DNA of 64,000 nt from a bacterium 1XD42-1 (GCA_003612625.1 RAZJ01000001.1:1-64000); one strand, 5' to 3'; counted from the stretch's first letter, positions 34,200-42,395 are shown. Made by a program: numbers and translations. The notes: a model not told the origin generated them from the sequence alone.

Positions 34200-34402
34200 G
34201 ATGGGAGAGAGCTGGTTCCCGGCCGCCGAAGATGCAAGTTTCTATTATTGTCATGGTAGGAACGAACCTTTCAGGTAAAAGGACCATTGGCAGATCGGAC
34301 TCTGGAAAGTCTGGGGAAATGGATTTGAAAAAAATTCCTTGGACGCCGATGGGGCAATGACATTTCCGTCAGAATCTCTCAGGCCAATTGACAGAGAAAC
34401 GA
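34200..34402 (+). promoter_or_regulatory. Tandem glycine riboswitch (gcvT-type), two aptamers
   Basis: Two successive aptamers are readable. The first spans about 34200-34312 with GGGAGAGAGC, CGCCGAAGATGCAAG and the closing TTTCAGGTAAAAGGACCA motif, then CAGATCGGACTCTGG. The second spans about 34316-34402 with GGACGCCGATGGGGCAA, GAATCTCTCAGGCCAA and TTGACAGAG. These blocks are the conserved core of the glycine riboswitch. It is followed by a terminator hairpin (34399-34446) whose left arm starts in the end of aptamer 2, so glycine binding can release termination (ON switch). The genes downstream are grdX, grdE and grdB, which fits a glycine signal. Confidence 0.92.
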
Positions 34403-34446
34403 CTTTGGAAATATATTGCGATGTATTTCTGAAAAGTCGTTTTTTG
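34399..34446 (+). terminator. Expression-platform terminator of the glycine riboswitch
   Basis: ACGACTTT (34399-34406) pairs with AAAGTCGT (34433-34440), extended inside by GGAAATA/TATTTCT, followed by TTTTTT at 34441. The left arm overlaps the last bases of aptamer 2. Confidence 0.85.
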
Positions 34447-34499
34447 TTTTTATTTTGGTATTCCGGAAAGCCGGAAAAGTATGGAAGGGAGAGGCATGG

Positions 34500-34874
34500 A
34501 TGTCGTTTTTCATCCTCACCAACAACCCTCGGGTGCAAAAGCTCCAAGAGGAAGGATTGGAGGTGTTATTTTCTGAGGCTAGCTATGTGGGCATATTACA
34601 GCAGGCACGGGACATGATCCATAAAGGGCACCGGCTGCTGACACATCCTCTTTCCGGCAGTGTAAAGCCAAAAGAGGGCCCATATAAGTCCGTAATGCTG
34701 TCAAGCAACCAAGGCGCGCTGGACAGGGAATCGTTGGAATTGATCGAAAATGCGATCATTACCACAGAAAAATTCCCTGACAAATCTCCTTACTGGACGC
34801 CGAAGGTACTCGATGATCTGGCACTCGTCGATTATACCTTGATTACCAGCGCCCTGCCGTCGGCCCAGGCTTAA
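34500..34874 (+). CDS. grdX: GrdX protein of the glycine reductase operon
   Basis: A 124-residue protein that is the usual first gene of clostridial glycine reductase operons; its biochemical role is not established. FFILTNNPRVQKLQEEGLEV opens the protein and DMIHKGHRLLTHPLSGSVKP (about 40-59) is the most conserved stretch. The ATG at 34500 is chosen because GGGAGAGG lies at 34488; an upstream ATG at 34496 is in another frame. It begins 53 bases after the riboswitch terminator and is 51 bases from grdE. Confidence 0.9.
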   Translation: MSFFILTNNPRVQKLQEEGLEVLFSEASYVGILQQARDMIHKGHRLLTHPLSGSVKPKEGPYKSVMLSSNQGALDRESLELIENAIITTEKFPDKSPYWTPKVLDDLALVDYTLITSALPSAQA

Positions 34875-34925
34875 CCAGGCCGCGGGAACGGAAAGGTTCC
34901 AGTGAAAATTTAGGAGGAGTTGGCA

Positions 34926-36206
34926 ATGAAATTAGAGCTTGGATATATCGATATTAACAATATCGAATTTTCAAGTGAATCAAAAGTGGAAAATGGCACC
35001 CTGTATGTCAATCAGGATGCTATCACCAAAATGATTCTGGAAGATGAAAACATTAAATCCGTAAAACTGGACATCGCCCATCCTGGCGACAGCGTCCGTA
35101 TTACCCCAGTAAAAGATGTGATTCAGCCTCGCGTAAAGGTTGAAGGCCCTGGCGGTATTTTCCCTGGCGTTATCAGCAAAGTTGATACGGTTGGTTCCGG
35201 CAAAACAAATGCTTTGCGGGGTTGCGCAGTTGTAACCGCTGGTAAAATCGTTGGGTTCCAGGAAGGCATTATTGATATGACCGGCCCTGGCGCTCAATAT
35301 ACCCCCTTCTCCAAACTCCACAATCTGGTTGTGGTTTGCGAACCTGTGGACGGTTTGTTGCAGCATGATTATGAAAGATCCGTCCGTATGGCCGGCCTGA
35401 AAACAGCAACTTACCTGGGCGAATTAGGCAAAGCAATTACACCTGATGAAACCAAGGTATTTGAAACTCCTTCCTTAAAAGAAGGCATGAAGCTGTATCC
35501 AGATCTGCCCCGTGTTGTCTATGTCCAGATGCTGCAGAGCCAAGGCCTGCTCCATGACACTTATGTTTATGGTGTTGATGCCAAACGTACTCTTTCCACA
35601 ATGATTTATCCGACTGAATTGATGGATGGTGCGATTATTTCTGGTAACTGCGTATCTGCTTGCGATAAAAATACCACTTACCATCATCTCAATAACCCAG
35701 TTGTCCAGGATATGTTTGCCCAACACGGCAAAACCCTGAATTTCGTAGGCGTTATTATCACCAATGAAAACGTTTATTTGGCTGATAAACAGCGTTCCTC
35801 TGACTGGACTGCAAAACTGTGCGAATTGCTGGGCGTTGATGGTGCGATTGTTTCCCAGGAAGGCTTCGGCAATCCTGATACCGACCTGATCATGAACTGC
35901 AAAAAGATCGAAGGCAAAGGCGTTAAGACTGTTATTATTACAGACGAATACGCTGGCCAGAACGGCAAATCCCAATCCCTGGCTGACGCTGATCCTGCTG
36001 CTACCGCAGTTGTCACCGGCGGCAATGCCAACCAAGTAATCGTCCTGCCGAAACTGGACAAGGTTATTGGTACATTGGATTATGTGGATAAAATTGCTGG
36101 CGGCCATGAAGGCAGTTTAGCTGCTGACGGCACCATTACAGCAGAATTGCAGGTCATTACTGGCGCTACCAATGAATTAGGCTTCAACTGCCTGAGCGCC
36201 CGGTAA
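34926..36206 (+). CDS. grdE: Glycine reductase component B, alpha/beta proprotein GrdE
   Basis: A 426-residue precursor that is cleaved at a cysteine to give two subunits, the larger starting with a pyruvoyl group that forms a Schiff base with glycine. The cleavage site is recognisable at N241-C242 in IISGNCVSACDKNTTYHH, at the position known for this family. MKLELGYIDINNIEF is the typical N-terminus. GGNANQVIVLPKLDKVIGT occurs late in the sequence. The ATG at 34926 follows TAGGAGGAG; a TTG at 34920 is a weaker option. It is followed by grdB, its complex partner. Confidence 0.95.
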   Translation: MKLELGYIDINNIEFSSESKVENGTLYVNQDAITKMILEDENIKSVKLDIAHPGDSVRITPVKDVIQPRVKVEGPGGIFPGVISKVDTVGSGKTNALRGCAVVTAGKIVGFQEGIIDMTGPGAQYTPFSKLHNLVVVCEPVDGLLQHDYERSVRMAGLKTATYLGELGKAITPDETKVFETPSLKEGMKLYPDLPRVVYVQMLQSQGLLHDTYVYGVDAKRTLSTMIYPTELMDGAIISGNCVSACDKNTTYHHLNNPVVQDMFAQHGKTLNFVGVIITNENVYLADKQRSSDWTAKLCELLGVDGAIVSQEGFGNPDTDLIMNCKKIEGKGVKTVIITDEYAGQNGKSQSLADADPAATAVVTGGNANQVIVLPKLDKVIGTLDYVDKIAGGHEGSLAADGTITAELQVITGATNELGFNCLSAR

Positions 36207-36247
36207 ACAGTTGGGAATTTAAGAAGAAACGGAAGGAGATAAACCTC

Positions 36248-37552
36248 ATGTCTCTGCGAATCGTGCATTATATCAATCAGTTCTTTGCACAGATCGGCGG
36301 CGAGGAAAAAGCTGATATCCCCGCAGAACTGCGTGAAGGCATAGTTGGCCCTGGCAGTGCATTCCAGGCTGCTTTTAAAGGCGAAGCCGAAATTGTTGCT
36401 ACTATTATTTGTGGTGACTCCTATTTTGGTGAAAATGAATCCAAAGCAAAAGCTGAAATCATTGAAATGGTAAAAGGCCAGAAACCTGACTTATTCATTG
36501 CTGGTCCTGCTTTCAATGCTGGCCGTTATGGTTATGCCTGCGGCACTATTGCTAAAGCTGTAAAAGAAGAACTGGGTATCCCTGTTCTGACCGGTATGTA
36601 TATTGAAAATCCAGGCGTTGATCAGGCTAAAAATGATGTTCTCATCGTTTCTACCAAAAACAGCGCTGCCGGCATGCGTGATGCTGTTTCCAAAATGGCA
36701 CCTCTTGCTCTCAAATTGGCAAAAGGCGAACCCATTGGTGCTTCTATTGAAGAAGGCTACATCCCCAATGGTGTCCGTGTCAACTTCTTTGAGAAAGAAC
36801 GCGGTTCTCAACGTGCTGTCAATATGCTGTTGAAGAAACTGGCTGGCAAACCCTTCACCACAGAATATCCAATGCCGAACTTTGACCGGGTTGAACCCAA
36901 TCCTGCTGTAAAAGATTTGGCACATGCTACCATTGCTCTGGTAACATCCGGCGGTATCGTTCCGAAAGGCAACCCGGATCATATCGAAAGCTCCAGTGCT
37001 TCCCACTATGGCAAGTATGATATTGAAGGCGTTACAGATCTGACCGAAGCCACTTATGAAACTGCTCACGGCGGCTATGACCCTGTCTATGCCAATCAGG
37101 ACGCTGACCGTGTTCTGCCGGTAGACGTTCTCCGCGACATGGAAAAAGAAGGAAAAATCGGCAAACTCCATCGGTATTTCTACACCACAGTTGGTAATGG
37201 TACTGCTGTTGCCTCTTCTGCTGGCTTTGCCGCTGAATATGCCCAGGAACTTTTGAAGGATAATGTACAAGCCGTTATCCTGACCTCTACGTGAGGAACC
37301 TGTACGCGTTGCGGTGCAACGATGGTTAAAGAAATTGAACGTGCTGGTATTCCTGTCGTTCATATTTGTACAGTTACTCCGATCTCCATGACAGTTGGTG
37401 CTAACAGGATTGTTCCTGCTATCGCTATTCCTCACCCGCTGGGCAATCCTGCCCTCACTCCTGAGGAAGAAAAAGTTCTCCGTCGTAAGATTGTAGAAAA
37501 AGCTTTGACTGCTTTGACTACCGAAGTCGACAAACAAACCATTTTTGAATAA
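36248..37552 (+). CDS. grdB: Glycine reductase component B, selenoprotein GrdB (UGA = Sec349)
   Basis: A 434-residue substrate-specific selenoprotein. The frame runs through TGA at 37292-37294, which would be residue 349. The residues around it read TST-U-GTCTRCGATM, giving the U-x-x-C-x-x-C active site of GrdB. The reading frame continues unbroken for 85 more codons and ends at the stop expected for the family. A hairpin suited to a bacterial SECIS lies just after the UGA. A conceptual translation that stops at 37294 would lose the active site. GrdB receives glycine from GrdE and transfers the carboxymethyl group to the GrdA selenocysteine. Confidence 0.96.
37292..37321 (+). promoter_or_regulatory. 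Bacterial SECIS hairpin for UGA decoding in grdB
   Basis: Six-base perfect arms CGTTGC (37307-37312) and GCAACG (37316-37321) around GGT, 12 bases after the UGA. A G-U pair in the apical loop at this distance is what SelB needs. The selA/B/C/D genes are not in the window. Confidence 0.85.
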
Positions 37553-37565
37553 TCTTTTATTCAAT

Positions 37566-37606
37566 AAAGAAGCTCCTGGTATTGCAAAATACCGGGAGCT
37601 TTCTTT
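37566..37606. terminator. Terminator after grdB, probably bidirectional
   Basis: AAAGAAGCTCCTGGTATT (37566-37583) pairs almost fully with 37588-37606 around a 4-base loop, with T on one side and A on the other. It separates grdB from the convergent HD-domain gene. Confidence 0.85.
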
Positions 37607-37612
37607 ACATCA

Positions 37613-38116
37613 TTATTTTATATCGCAGAATATAGAATCCAATAATTCTTTCCCTGCTTTTGTTTTGAATATTTTTTCACGGGCATGGTCAACAGCGGAT
37701 TTTGGGGAATTATGTTCATAAAGATTTACTAAAAAATCAGCTTCTACTAAAATCTGATAATCCATCCCTTGAATATTATCATATGTATGATGATGGCCTA
37801 CCAGCCAGGCAATCCTTTGGATTTGTTCCGGTGTATATCCACCCACTTGTTTTAAAAGTTTTTCTGCTTCGGCAGGCCCTTCCATTTCCTGATATTTTCC
37901 ATCGCAAGAACCATATTTTTTTTCACTGAGAGGAATTCCTATATCATGGACAATGGCGGCTGTTTCTAAAATAAATAATGTTTCTTGATCCAGTTCTTCT
38001 AAAATGCCGATAGCCGCAGCGAAACCATGAACTTTTACTAAATGCTGGGCGCGGTGAGCAGCTCCTTTATCATAAGCAGCTATTGCAGTTAATAATTTTG
38101 CATGTTGTAACTCCAT
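37613..38116 (-). CDS. HD-domain phosphohydrolase
   Basis: A 167-residue HD-superfamily protein. HRAQHLVKVHGFA (about 21-33) supplies the first histidine, ETAAIVHDIG (about 51-60) the paired HD, and IAWLVGHHHTYDN with QILVEADFLVNLYE the later H and D residues of the metal site. It belongs to the group of small, stand-alone HD proteins often annotated as uncharacterised hydrolases; the substrate is unknown. It lies 4 bases after the GNAT gene on the same strand and is probably cotranscribed with it. Confidence 0.82.
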   Translation of the reverse strand: MELQHAKLLTAIAAYDKGAAHRAQHLVKVHGFAAAIGILEELDQETLFILETAAIVHDIGIPLSEKKYGSCDGKYQEMEGPAEAEKLLKQVGGYTPEQIQRIAWLVGHHHTYDNIQGMDYQILVEADFLVNLYEHNSPKSAVDHAREKIFKTKAGKELLDSIFCDIK

Positions 38117-38120
38117 TTTT

Positions 38121-38579
38121 TTACTCCTCTGTAATTGGATTAGGCTCCCGAATCATCTGTAAATATGGGAACGCTTCATACCCCAATTCTTCATATAAAC
38201 GGCGTGCTCTTTCATTTCCCGGTTCTGTTTCTAAACGGAAACGAGCAATCTTTCCATCCCATTCCTGATGAAGAAAGTGAAAAAATGCTTTTCCCAAACC
38301 TTGCCCTTGGAACTGCGGTAAAATATAAAGTTCTTCAATCCAAAGGGTTAATCCGCCGCCTTCATTAGACCAGGTAAGAGCTAATAAAGCATAACCTGCT
38401 ATTTCATGATTTTTTTCTATCATATACGCTTTAATAAAAGGGTTTCCCGTAAATAAAGCATCTAATGTCCGCTGTATATAAGCTTTTGGAATGGGATGCA
38501 ATACGCCGTCCGAATGGTAAAATTCATCTATTAAGGCTGCCAGTATCTCCCGATCTTTTAATTCGGGCTCCCGGAACAT
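38121..38579 (-). CDS. GNAT-family N-acetyltransferase
   Basis: A 152-residue acetyltransferase. LYILPQFQGQGLGKAFFHFL (about 91-110) contains the acetyl-CoA pyrophosphate loop QGQGLGK, and ARFRLETEPGNERARRLYEE followed by LGYE is the usual C-terminal N-E-x-A motif. The substrate cannot be told. It begins with ATG at 38579, preceded by AGGAGG. A short intergenic sequence with a large inverted repeat lies just upstream. Confidence 0.88.
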   Translation of the reverse strand: MFREPELKDREILAALIDEFYHSDGVLHPIPKAYIQRTLDALFTGNPFIKAYMIEKNHEIAGYALLALTWSNEGGGLTLWIEELYILPQFQGQGLGKAFFHFLHQEWDGKIARFRLETEPGNERARRLYEELGYEAFPYLQMIREPNPITEE

Positions 38580-38651
38580 ATCAAGAGCCTCCTTTCTTTT
38601 TCCTCCAGTGTAACAGATTCCACGAAAAAATACAAGTTTTTCGGATTTTAT

Positions 38652-38721
38652 ATAGTAATACCCGCTTCCATTCGTTTAGGCTATTCATACCAAAAACAAA
38701 TTAAGAAGCGGGTATTACTAT
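38652..38721. repeat. Intergenic 17-base inverted repeat (MITE-like or attenuator)
   Basis: ATAGTAATACCCGCTTC (38652-38668) and its exact complement (38705-38721) flank a 36-base loop. It lies between the GNAT gene and the AT-rich island. The rest of 38580-39114 is AT-rich with no gene; from 38720 a tiny frame MENLQITNI is read, which could be the start of a lost ORF. Confidence 0.6.
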
Positions 38722-38965
38722 GGAAAATTTGCAGATTACCAATATTTGATCCACCTATATTATATCTCAGCCTTTTTAAAAAGTCAAGGATATATTACAA
38801 AAAAAATATATAAATACAAATACTATATTTTTATATTTATAACCAAAAATTCTATTTATTTAACTCTGCGTAATTTTTTATCATTATATCATAAATTTTA
38901 TAGAAAAGCAATCTGATAGACCGCTAAATTAAAAAAAGAAAAATGCTAATTTAATATTTTTATGG

Positions 38966-38994
38966 TTGACAAATTTAGTCGATAGTGGTATATT
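38966..38994 (+). promoter_or_regulatory. Promoter of the AT-rich island genes
   Basis: TTGACA (38966-38971), 17-base spacer, TATATT (38989-38994), near perfect. The leader is about 115 bases. Confidence 0.8.
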
Positions 38995-39114
38995 ATGGTT
39001 TTAATAAATAATATTAGTATATAAATATTTATTATATAGGCTTTGTTTATCATTCCTGATTGCGCGCGAATGAGGATAATATAAAAAATTTATTTAAAGG
39101 AAAGGAAAATTATT

Positions 39115-39657
39115 ATGATGCTGAAACAAAATGTCAAAAAATTAGTATCCCTTATGGCGATGTGTGTTATGTCTGTCGGCATGGCCTCGTCAGCATTCGC
39201 ATCCACTACAGTCAATTTACATTGGACTCAAAACACCCTACCACACATAGATGAATCTACTGTTGAAACAGCTACCCCTACCGAGCATACAGAAATTGAA
39301 CCAAGAATTAACTCAAGAGGAGAATTTTATTTTGTTTATAATTTGCCCGCAGGTAATAAGCCTGGTGATCCCTTTCTTGTTTCTGATACATTTAAAGTAA
39401 AGGGTCCTTTTCGTATTAACATGGCTGTCGATGCAGATGATGATGAATTGAGTGGGCATAAAATGTATCTTACATTATTCGGAAAGGGGTATGGGATTTT
39501 TGGAAAAAGAATCAGTTGGATAGCAGACGGAAAGGAATATGGATATACTTTTGATAAAGCAGTAGCAGGCCAACCATATTATTTTGAGCTGGAAAGTGAT
39601 TTCTATTGCAGAGGGGATGGAGATATAACCAATTTTGACGAGGTTGTAGAAAAATAA
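39115..39657 (+). CDS. Small secreted protein of unknown function
   Basis: A 180-residue exported protein. The signal peptide covers residues 1-30 (KKLVSLMAMCVMSVGMASSA then FAS; cleavage after A-F-A is likely). The mature part is acidic with beta character (FRINMAVDADDDELSGHKMY, LFGKGYGIFGKRISWIADGK). No cysteine pairs beyond one near the end. Codon use is AT-rich compared with the genes before 38 kb. The first of two ATG codons (39115) follows AAAGGAAAGG. No family is recognised. Confidence 0.75.
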   Translation: MMLKQNVKKLVSLMAMCVMSVGMASSAFASTTVNLHWTQNTLPHIDESTVETATPTEHTEIEPRINSRGEFYFVYNLPAGNKPGDPFLVSDTFKVKGPFRINMAVDADDDELSGHKMYLTLFGKGYGIFGKRISWIADGKEYGYTFDKAVAGQPYYFELESDFYCRGDGDITNFDEVVEK

Positions 39658-39672
39658 AATAGAGCCAAAAGT

Positions 39673-39704
39673 AGTGTCTATCAAATGGCAAAATGATAGG
39701 CACT
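39673..39704 (+). terminator. Hairpin terminator after the small secreted protein
   Basis: AGTGTCTATCA (39673-39683) and TGATAGGCACT (39694-39704) with a 10-base loop, extended by AGAGC/GCTCT outside. The T-run afterward is weak. Confidence 0.65.
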
Positions 39705-39737
39705 GCTCTGTTTATTATGCTATAAAAAGGAGATACA

Positions 39738-40265
39738 ATGAAAAAATATTTTTCGTTTACTTTTGAATGCCCTAAATTTTCTCAAAAAAATATTAAGATT
39801 GCTTTTGCTGTTTTTATTGCATATATTTTAGTAAGGCTTTTTCTTTTGCGGGCTTTTCTCCCACCAATAGGATACGAATACTTTGGGCGGCAACGACATA
39901 CTAATCTTCCTTGGTGGAATGATGTCAATTTGATTCCGATAAGGAATATCATCATTTGGTTCCAAAGCGGTCTGGAAAAATTCTATTCCCGATTTGGCCG
40001 GAATCTCATTATTAACAATATAATCCGTCCTATCCTGGCATGTATTCCTTTGGGCGTGTTTTGCAAGCTGCTGTTTGATAATTTCAAAAAAAATATATGT
40101 ATGTTTGTGCTTGCTTTAGCCGGAATAATGGGATTAAGAGTTTTTTTAGGGATTGGTTATTTAGATATTGATAAAATAATCTTGTGTTCTATCGGATTCT
40201 CAATCGGTTTTTATATCGCGAAATCTAAAATTTCTATTTTAAAAAATCAATTAGTGGGGCCATAA
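39738..40265 (+). CDS. VanZ-like membrane protein
   Basis: A 175-residue membrane protein with four hydrophobic segments (about 20-42, 95-112, 118-135, 145-165). The VanZ-type pattern is visible: VNLIPIRNIIIWFQ (about 64-77) and NIIRPILACIPLGVFCKLLF (about 94-113), then FLGIGYLDIDKIILCSIGFS. VanZ family members often modify resistance to lipoglycopeptides or lie in antibiotic-related loci; the role here is unknown. GGAGA precedes the ATG by about 7 bases. It is coupled to the next lipoprotein (3-base gap). Confidence 0.75.
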   Translation: MKKYFSFTFECPKFSQKNIKIAFAVFIAYILVRLFLLRAFLPPIGYEYFGRQRHTNLPWWNDVNLIPIRNIIIWFQSGLEKFYSRFGRNLIINNIIRPILACIPLGVFCKLLFDNFKKNICMFVLALAGIMGLRVFLGIGYLDIDKIILCSIGFSIGFYIAKSKISILKNQLVGP

Positions 40266-40268
40266 CGG

Positions 40269-41033
40269 ATGAATTGCAAAAAATTTTTTGTTTCAATTTT
40301 GTCGCTATTCTTAGCTGTTTCTTTTATTGGATGCAGTATATCAAATGAACCAGAAAAAGAACAACCTTCAAGCCAAATAAATGAAAGCGAGCAATCTCAA
40401 AATATAGCGGAAACTTATCTGACAGGATATAGTCTGTCGGAGAACGGATATATATTGAAGGCACCTGAACTCAAAAATGAAACTTTTTGGACACAGCTAA
40501 ACGAACAAAATCCAGAAATAGAAAGTAAAAATTTAACCAGCTATATTGAATTGGTCCATTATTCCAATAATGAGGAATCTGAACCATTTATAAACGGAGC
40601 ATATGATGATATTGTATTGAACATCCGTTATTCCACAGCTTATCAACCATTTTCGTGTATGTATCTACAATTCCTTTATAAAAGCGAAATGACTCCGGAA
40701 GCTTTCATCAAAATTGGAAATGAAAATTATACAATAGACCAAATATCAGAAAATATTCTTTATGAAGATGATGATATTATAATATTTGATTTCTTTCCAT
40801 ATTTAAATGTTAAACCTATTGAGCAAATATTGAATCAAAAAATACAAGAAGAAAATAATTTATTAGAGCAATCTTTTAAAGAAGCTGAAAATGATCCGGA
40901 AGCTGCCGCACATTTACAGCATTTGCCACAGAATCTTAATGCAGAAGATTATCAATATCTTATCTATTTATATAAGTATTGCAGAGCTCATTTTTCTGAA
41001 TTTATAATAAAAGATGCCGTGAACAATTCTTGA
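40269..41033 (+). CDS. Lipoprotein of unknown function
   Basis: A 254-residue lipoprotein. The signal peptide ends in the lipobox SFIGC (about residues 18-22), followed by a Ser/Gln/Glu-rich linker (SNEPEKEQPSSQINESEQSQ). The mature domain (about 50-250) is mixed alpha/beta and acidic, with a helical C-terminal stretch (QKIQEENNLLEQSFKEAEND). No family is recognised. It begins 3 bases after the VanZ-like gene, so the pair is an operon and could act together at the membrane. Confidence 0.75.
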   Translation: MNCKKFFVSILSLFLAVSFIGCSISNEPEKEQPSSQINESEQSQNIAETYLTGYSLSENGYILKAPELKNETFWTQLNEQNPEIESKNLTSYIELVHYSNNEESEPFINGAYDDIVLNIRYSTAYQPFSCMYLQFLYKSEMTPEAFIKIGNENYTIDQISENILYEDDDIIIFDFFPYLNVKPIEQILNQKIQEENNLLEQSFKEAENDPEAAAHLQHLPQNLNAEDYQYLIYLYKYCRAHFSEFIIKDAVNNS

Positions 41034-41060
41034 CAATCTTAAAAAAAGTGATAGTATAAA
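41030..41060 (+). promoter_or_regulatory. Probable promoter of the degenerate M23 gene
   Basis: TTGACA (41030-41035) overlapping the preceding stop, then TATAAA (41055-41060) with a long 19-base spacer, so the match is only moderate. Confidence 0.45.
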
Positions 41061-41098
41061 TTTAAGGCAAAATTTTATTTTAGAAAGGATGGGCGAAT

Positions 41099-41551
41099 AT
41101 GCTAAAGAAAATTTTTGCATTAACAGCAGCAATAGTTTCATTGTTAAGCAGTTTTACTATTTATGCAAATGAAAATTTGCAAACAGAATTATTTCAACTG
41201 CCAATTACAGATGAAAATGCAATTATAGAACGCTGTATCAGTACCAACAAAAATGGAATTGAGTTTTTTGCAGCAAAAGACACTCCCGTATGCGCATCAG
41301 CATCTGGAACAGTCAGCAAAATTGTAGAAGATAAATGCGGTTATGGAACATATATTATACTGGATCATGAAAACGGTTATCAAACCCTTTATGCACATAA
41401 TGAAAAAATCCTTGTATCAGAAGGCGACCAAGTAGAACAAGGAGATATTATTGCAGAGGTTGGCCGTACCGGAAATGCAACAGATTATTCCTTGCAATTT
41501 GAAATCCGATTAAATAATGTTGCAATTGATATAGCAAATATACAATTTTAA
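41099..41551 (+). CDS. Secreted LytM/M23-domain protein lacking the catalytic residues
   Basis: A 150-residue protein with an N-terminal signal peptide (residues 1-23) and an M23-type domain (about 50-140). The fold markers DTPVCASASGTVSKI, GYGTYIILDHENGYQTLYAH and VEQGDIIAEVGRTG are clear. The zinc ligands are gone: H-x-G-x-D is K51-N-G-I-E55, and the H-x-H motif is S131-L-Q133. Only the histidine of YAH (H100) remains. It cannot be an active metalloprotease, but such domains can act as regulators of cell-wall hydrolases, as EnvC does. AGAAAGGATGG precedes the ATG. Confidence 0.8.
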   Translation: MLKKIFALTAAIVSLLSSFTIYANENLQTELFQLPITDENAIIERCISTNKNGIEFFAAKDTPVCASASGTVSKIVEDKCGYGTYIILDHENGYQTLYAHNEKILVSEGDQVEQGDIIAEVGRTGNATDYSLQFEIRLNNVAIDIANIQF

Positions 41552-41580
41552 TATTTAGATTAGAGACGAGAGCATTAAAA

Positions 41581-42342
41581 ATGAAACTTTTTTCTTATTA
41601 TATTTTATCCTTACTTTTGGGAACTGCTGTTGCGGTTTCCATTTTAACAGGTTGCCATAATAAGGATTCATTTGGGCCTGTTATAATGACTACTGCTTCC
41701 AGTGATATTTCCAACAGTTCTGATGTTGAAGCATCGGAACAAAAGCCTGCACCACAGCCAAAAACAGAATCCAAACCCGAAGCAAATACGGAGCTTGAAT
41801 TATGGGAAATGGATTATGATACTTATTTTTCCCAAGAACGTAAATTTAAACGGGATATGGAAGACATTCTGAAATTAACAATAGACGAAAATAAAATTAT
41901 CCAAAATGGTACAGAAATTCTTTATCAAGCAGATGCGCCTGTTTCAGATCTCTATCAAAATCAAAATCGTGATCTGATTTTCTTTGTAAAAGGTACAGAT
42001 ACAAAAACAATCTGTCGGCTGCACTTGCAATCCGGAAAAATGGATGAAATTCTTTCTCTTGACAGTAAAACGTTTCAATCTTTTGCTCCAAAAACAAACT
42101 ATTCCCTTGTTTGGTGGACTCAGGAAACCCCTGAATGGAAAGCGTATATAGAGGCTGGCGAAGATTGGGAATTACCGCCGAAGGATTTAGACAGGGTACA
42201 TCATTATCAATTTAACAGCAAAACAGGTGAACAAAAATTCATTCCGGAATCTGAATATGATCCATATGAGGGTGAGTTTGAAGGTGTTCCCCGTAATTCA
42301 GACGGTGTCCCAATTTTAGATGAAGATTTAGTTTTTGAATAA
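41581..42342 (+). CDS. Lipoprotein of unknown function, C-terminal acidic
   Basis: A 253-residue lipoprotein with lipobox ILTGC (about residues 21-25). A Ser/Pro/Lys/Glu linker follows (EASEQKPAPQPKTESKPEAN), and then a domain of about 170 residues with beta character (IIQNGTEILYQADAPVSDLY, DLIFFVKGTDTKTICRLHLQ). The C-terminal end has YDPYEGEFEGVPRNSDG. It may be a beta-propeller-like or DUF5050-like module, but this is a guess. It is followed by a terminator, and starts 29 bases after the M23-like gene. Confidence 0.7.
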   Translation: MKLFSYYILSLLLGTAVAVSILTGCHNKDSFGPVIMTTASSDISNSSDVEASEQKPAPQPKTESKPEANTELELWEMDYDTYFSQERKFKRDMEDILKLTIDENKIIQNGTEILYQADAPVSDLYQNQNRDLIFFVKGTDTKTICRLHLQSGKMDEILSLDSKTFQSFAPKTNYSLVWWTQETPEWKAYIEAGEDWELPPKDLDRVHHYQFNSKTGEQKFIPESEYDPYEGEFEGVPRNSDGVPILDEDLVFE

Positions 42343-42348
42343 GAAAAG

Positions 42349-42388
42349 AAAATCCCTCTTGATCAAGTAAAATCAAAAGGGATTTTTT
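42349..42388 (+). terminator. Terminator of the AT-rich island
   Basis: AAAATCCCT (42349-42357) pairs with AGGGATTTT (42378-42386), with a T-run. Confidence 0.82.
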
Positions 42389-42395
42389 CTTGTGA

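Noticed and set aside
37292-37294. Nonsense mutation or pseudogene in grdB
   Set aside because: The U-x-x-C-x-x-C context, the full C-terminus and the SECIS hairpin all fit decoding as selenocysteine.
37322-37552. Separate small gene after the UGA in grdB
   Set aside because: It is the C-terminal part of GrdB read after selenocysteine, in the same frame.
36491-37564. 357-residue frame on the minus strand over grdB
   Set aside because: Antisense to a recognised selenoprotein gene; composition is rich in N, S, F and R as expected of a shadow frame.
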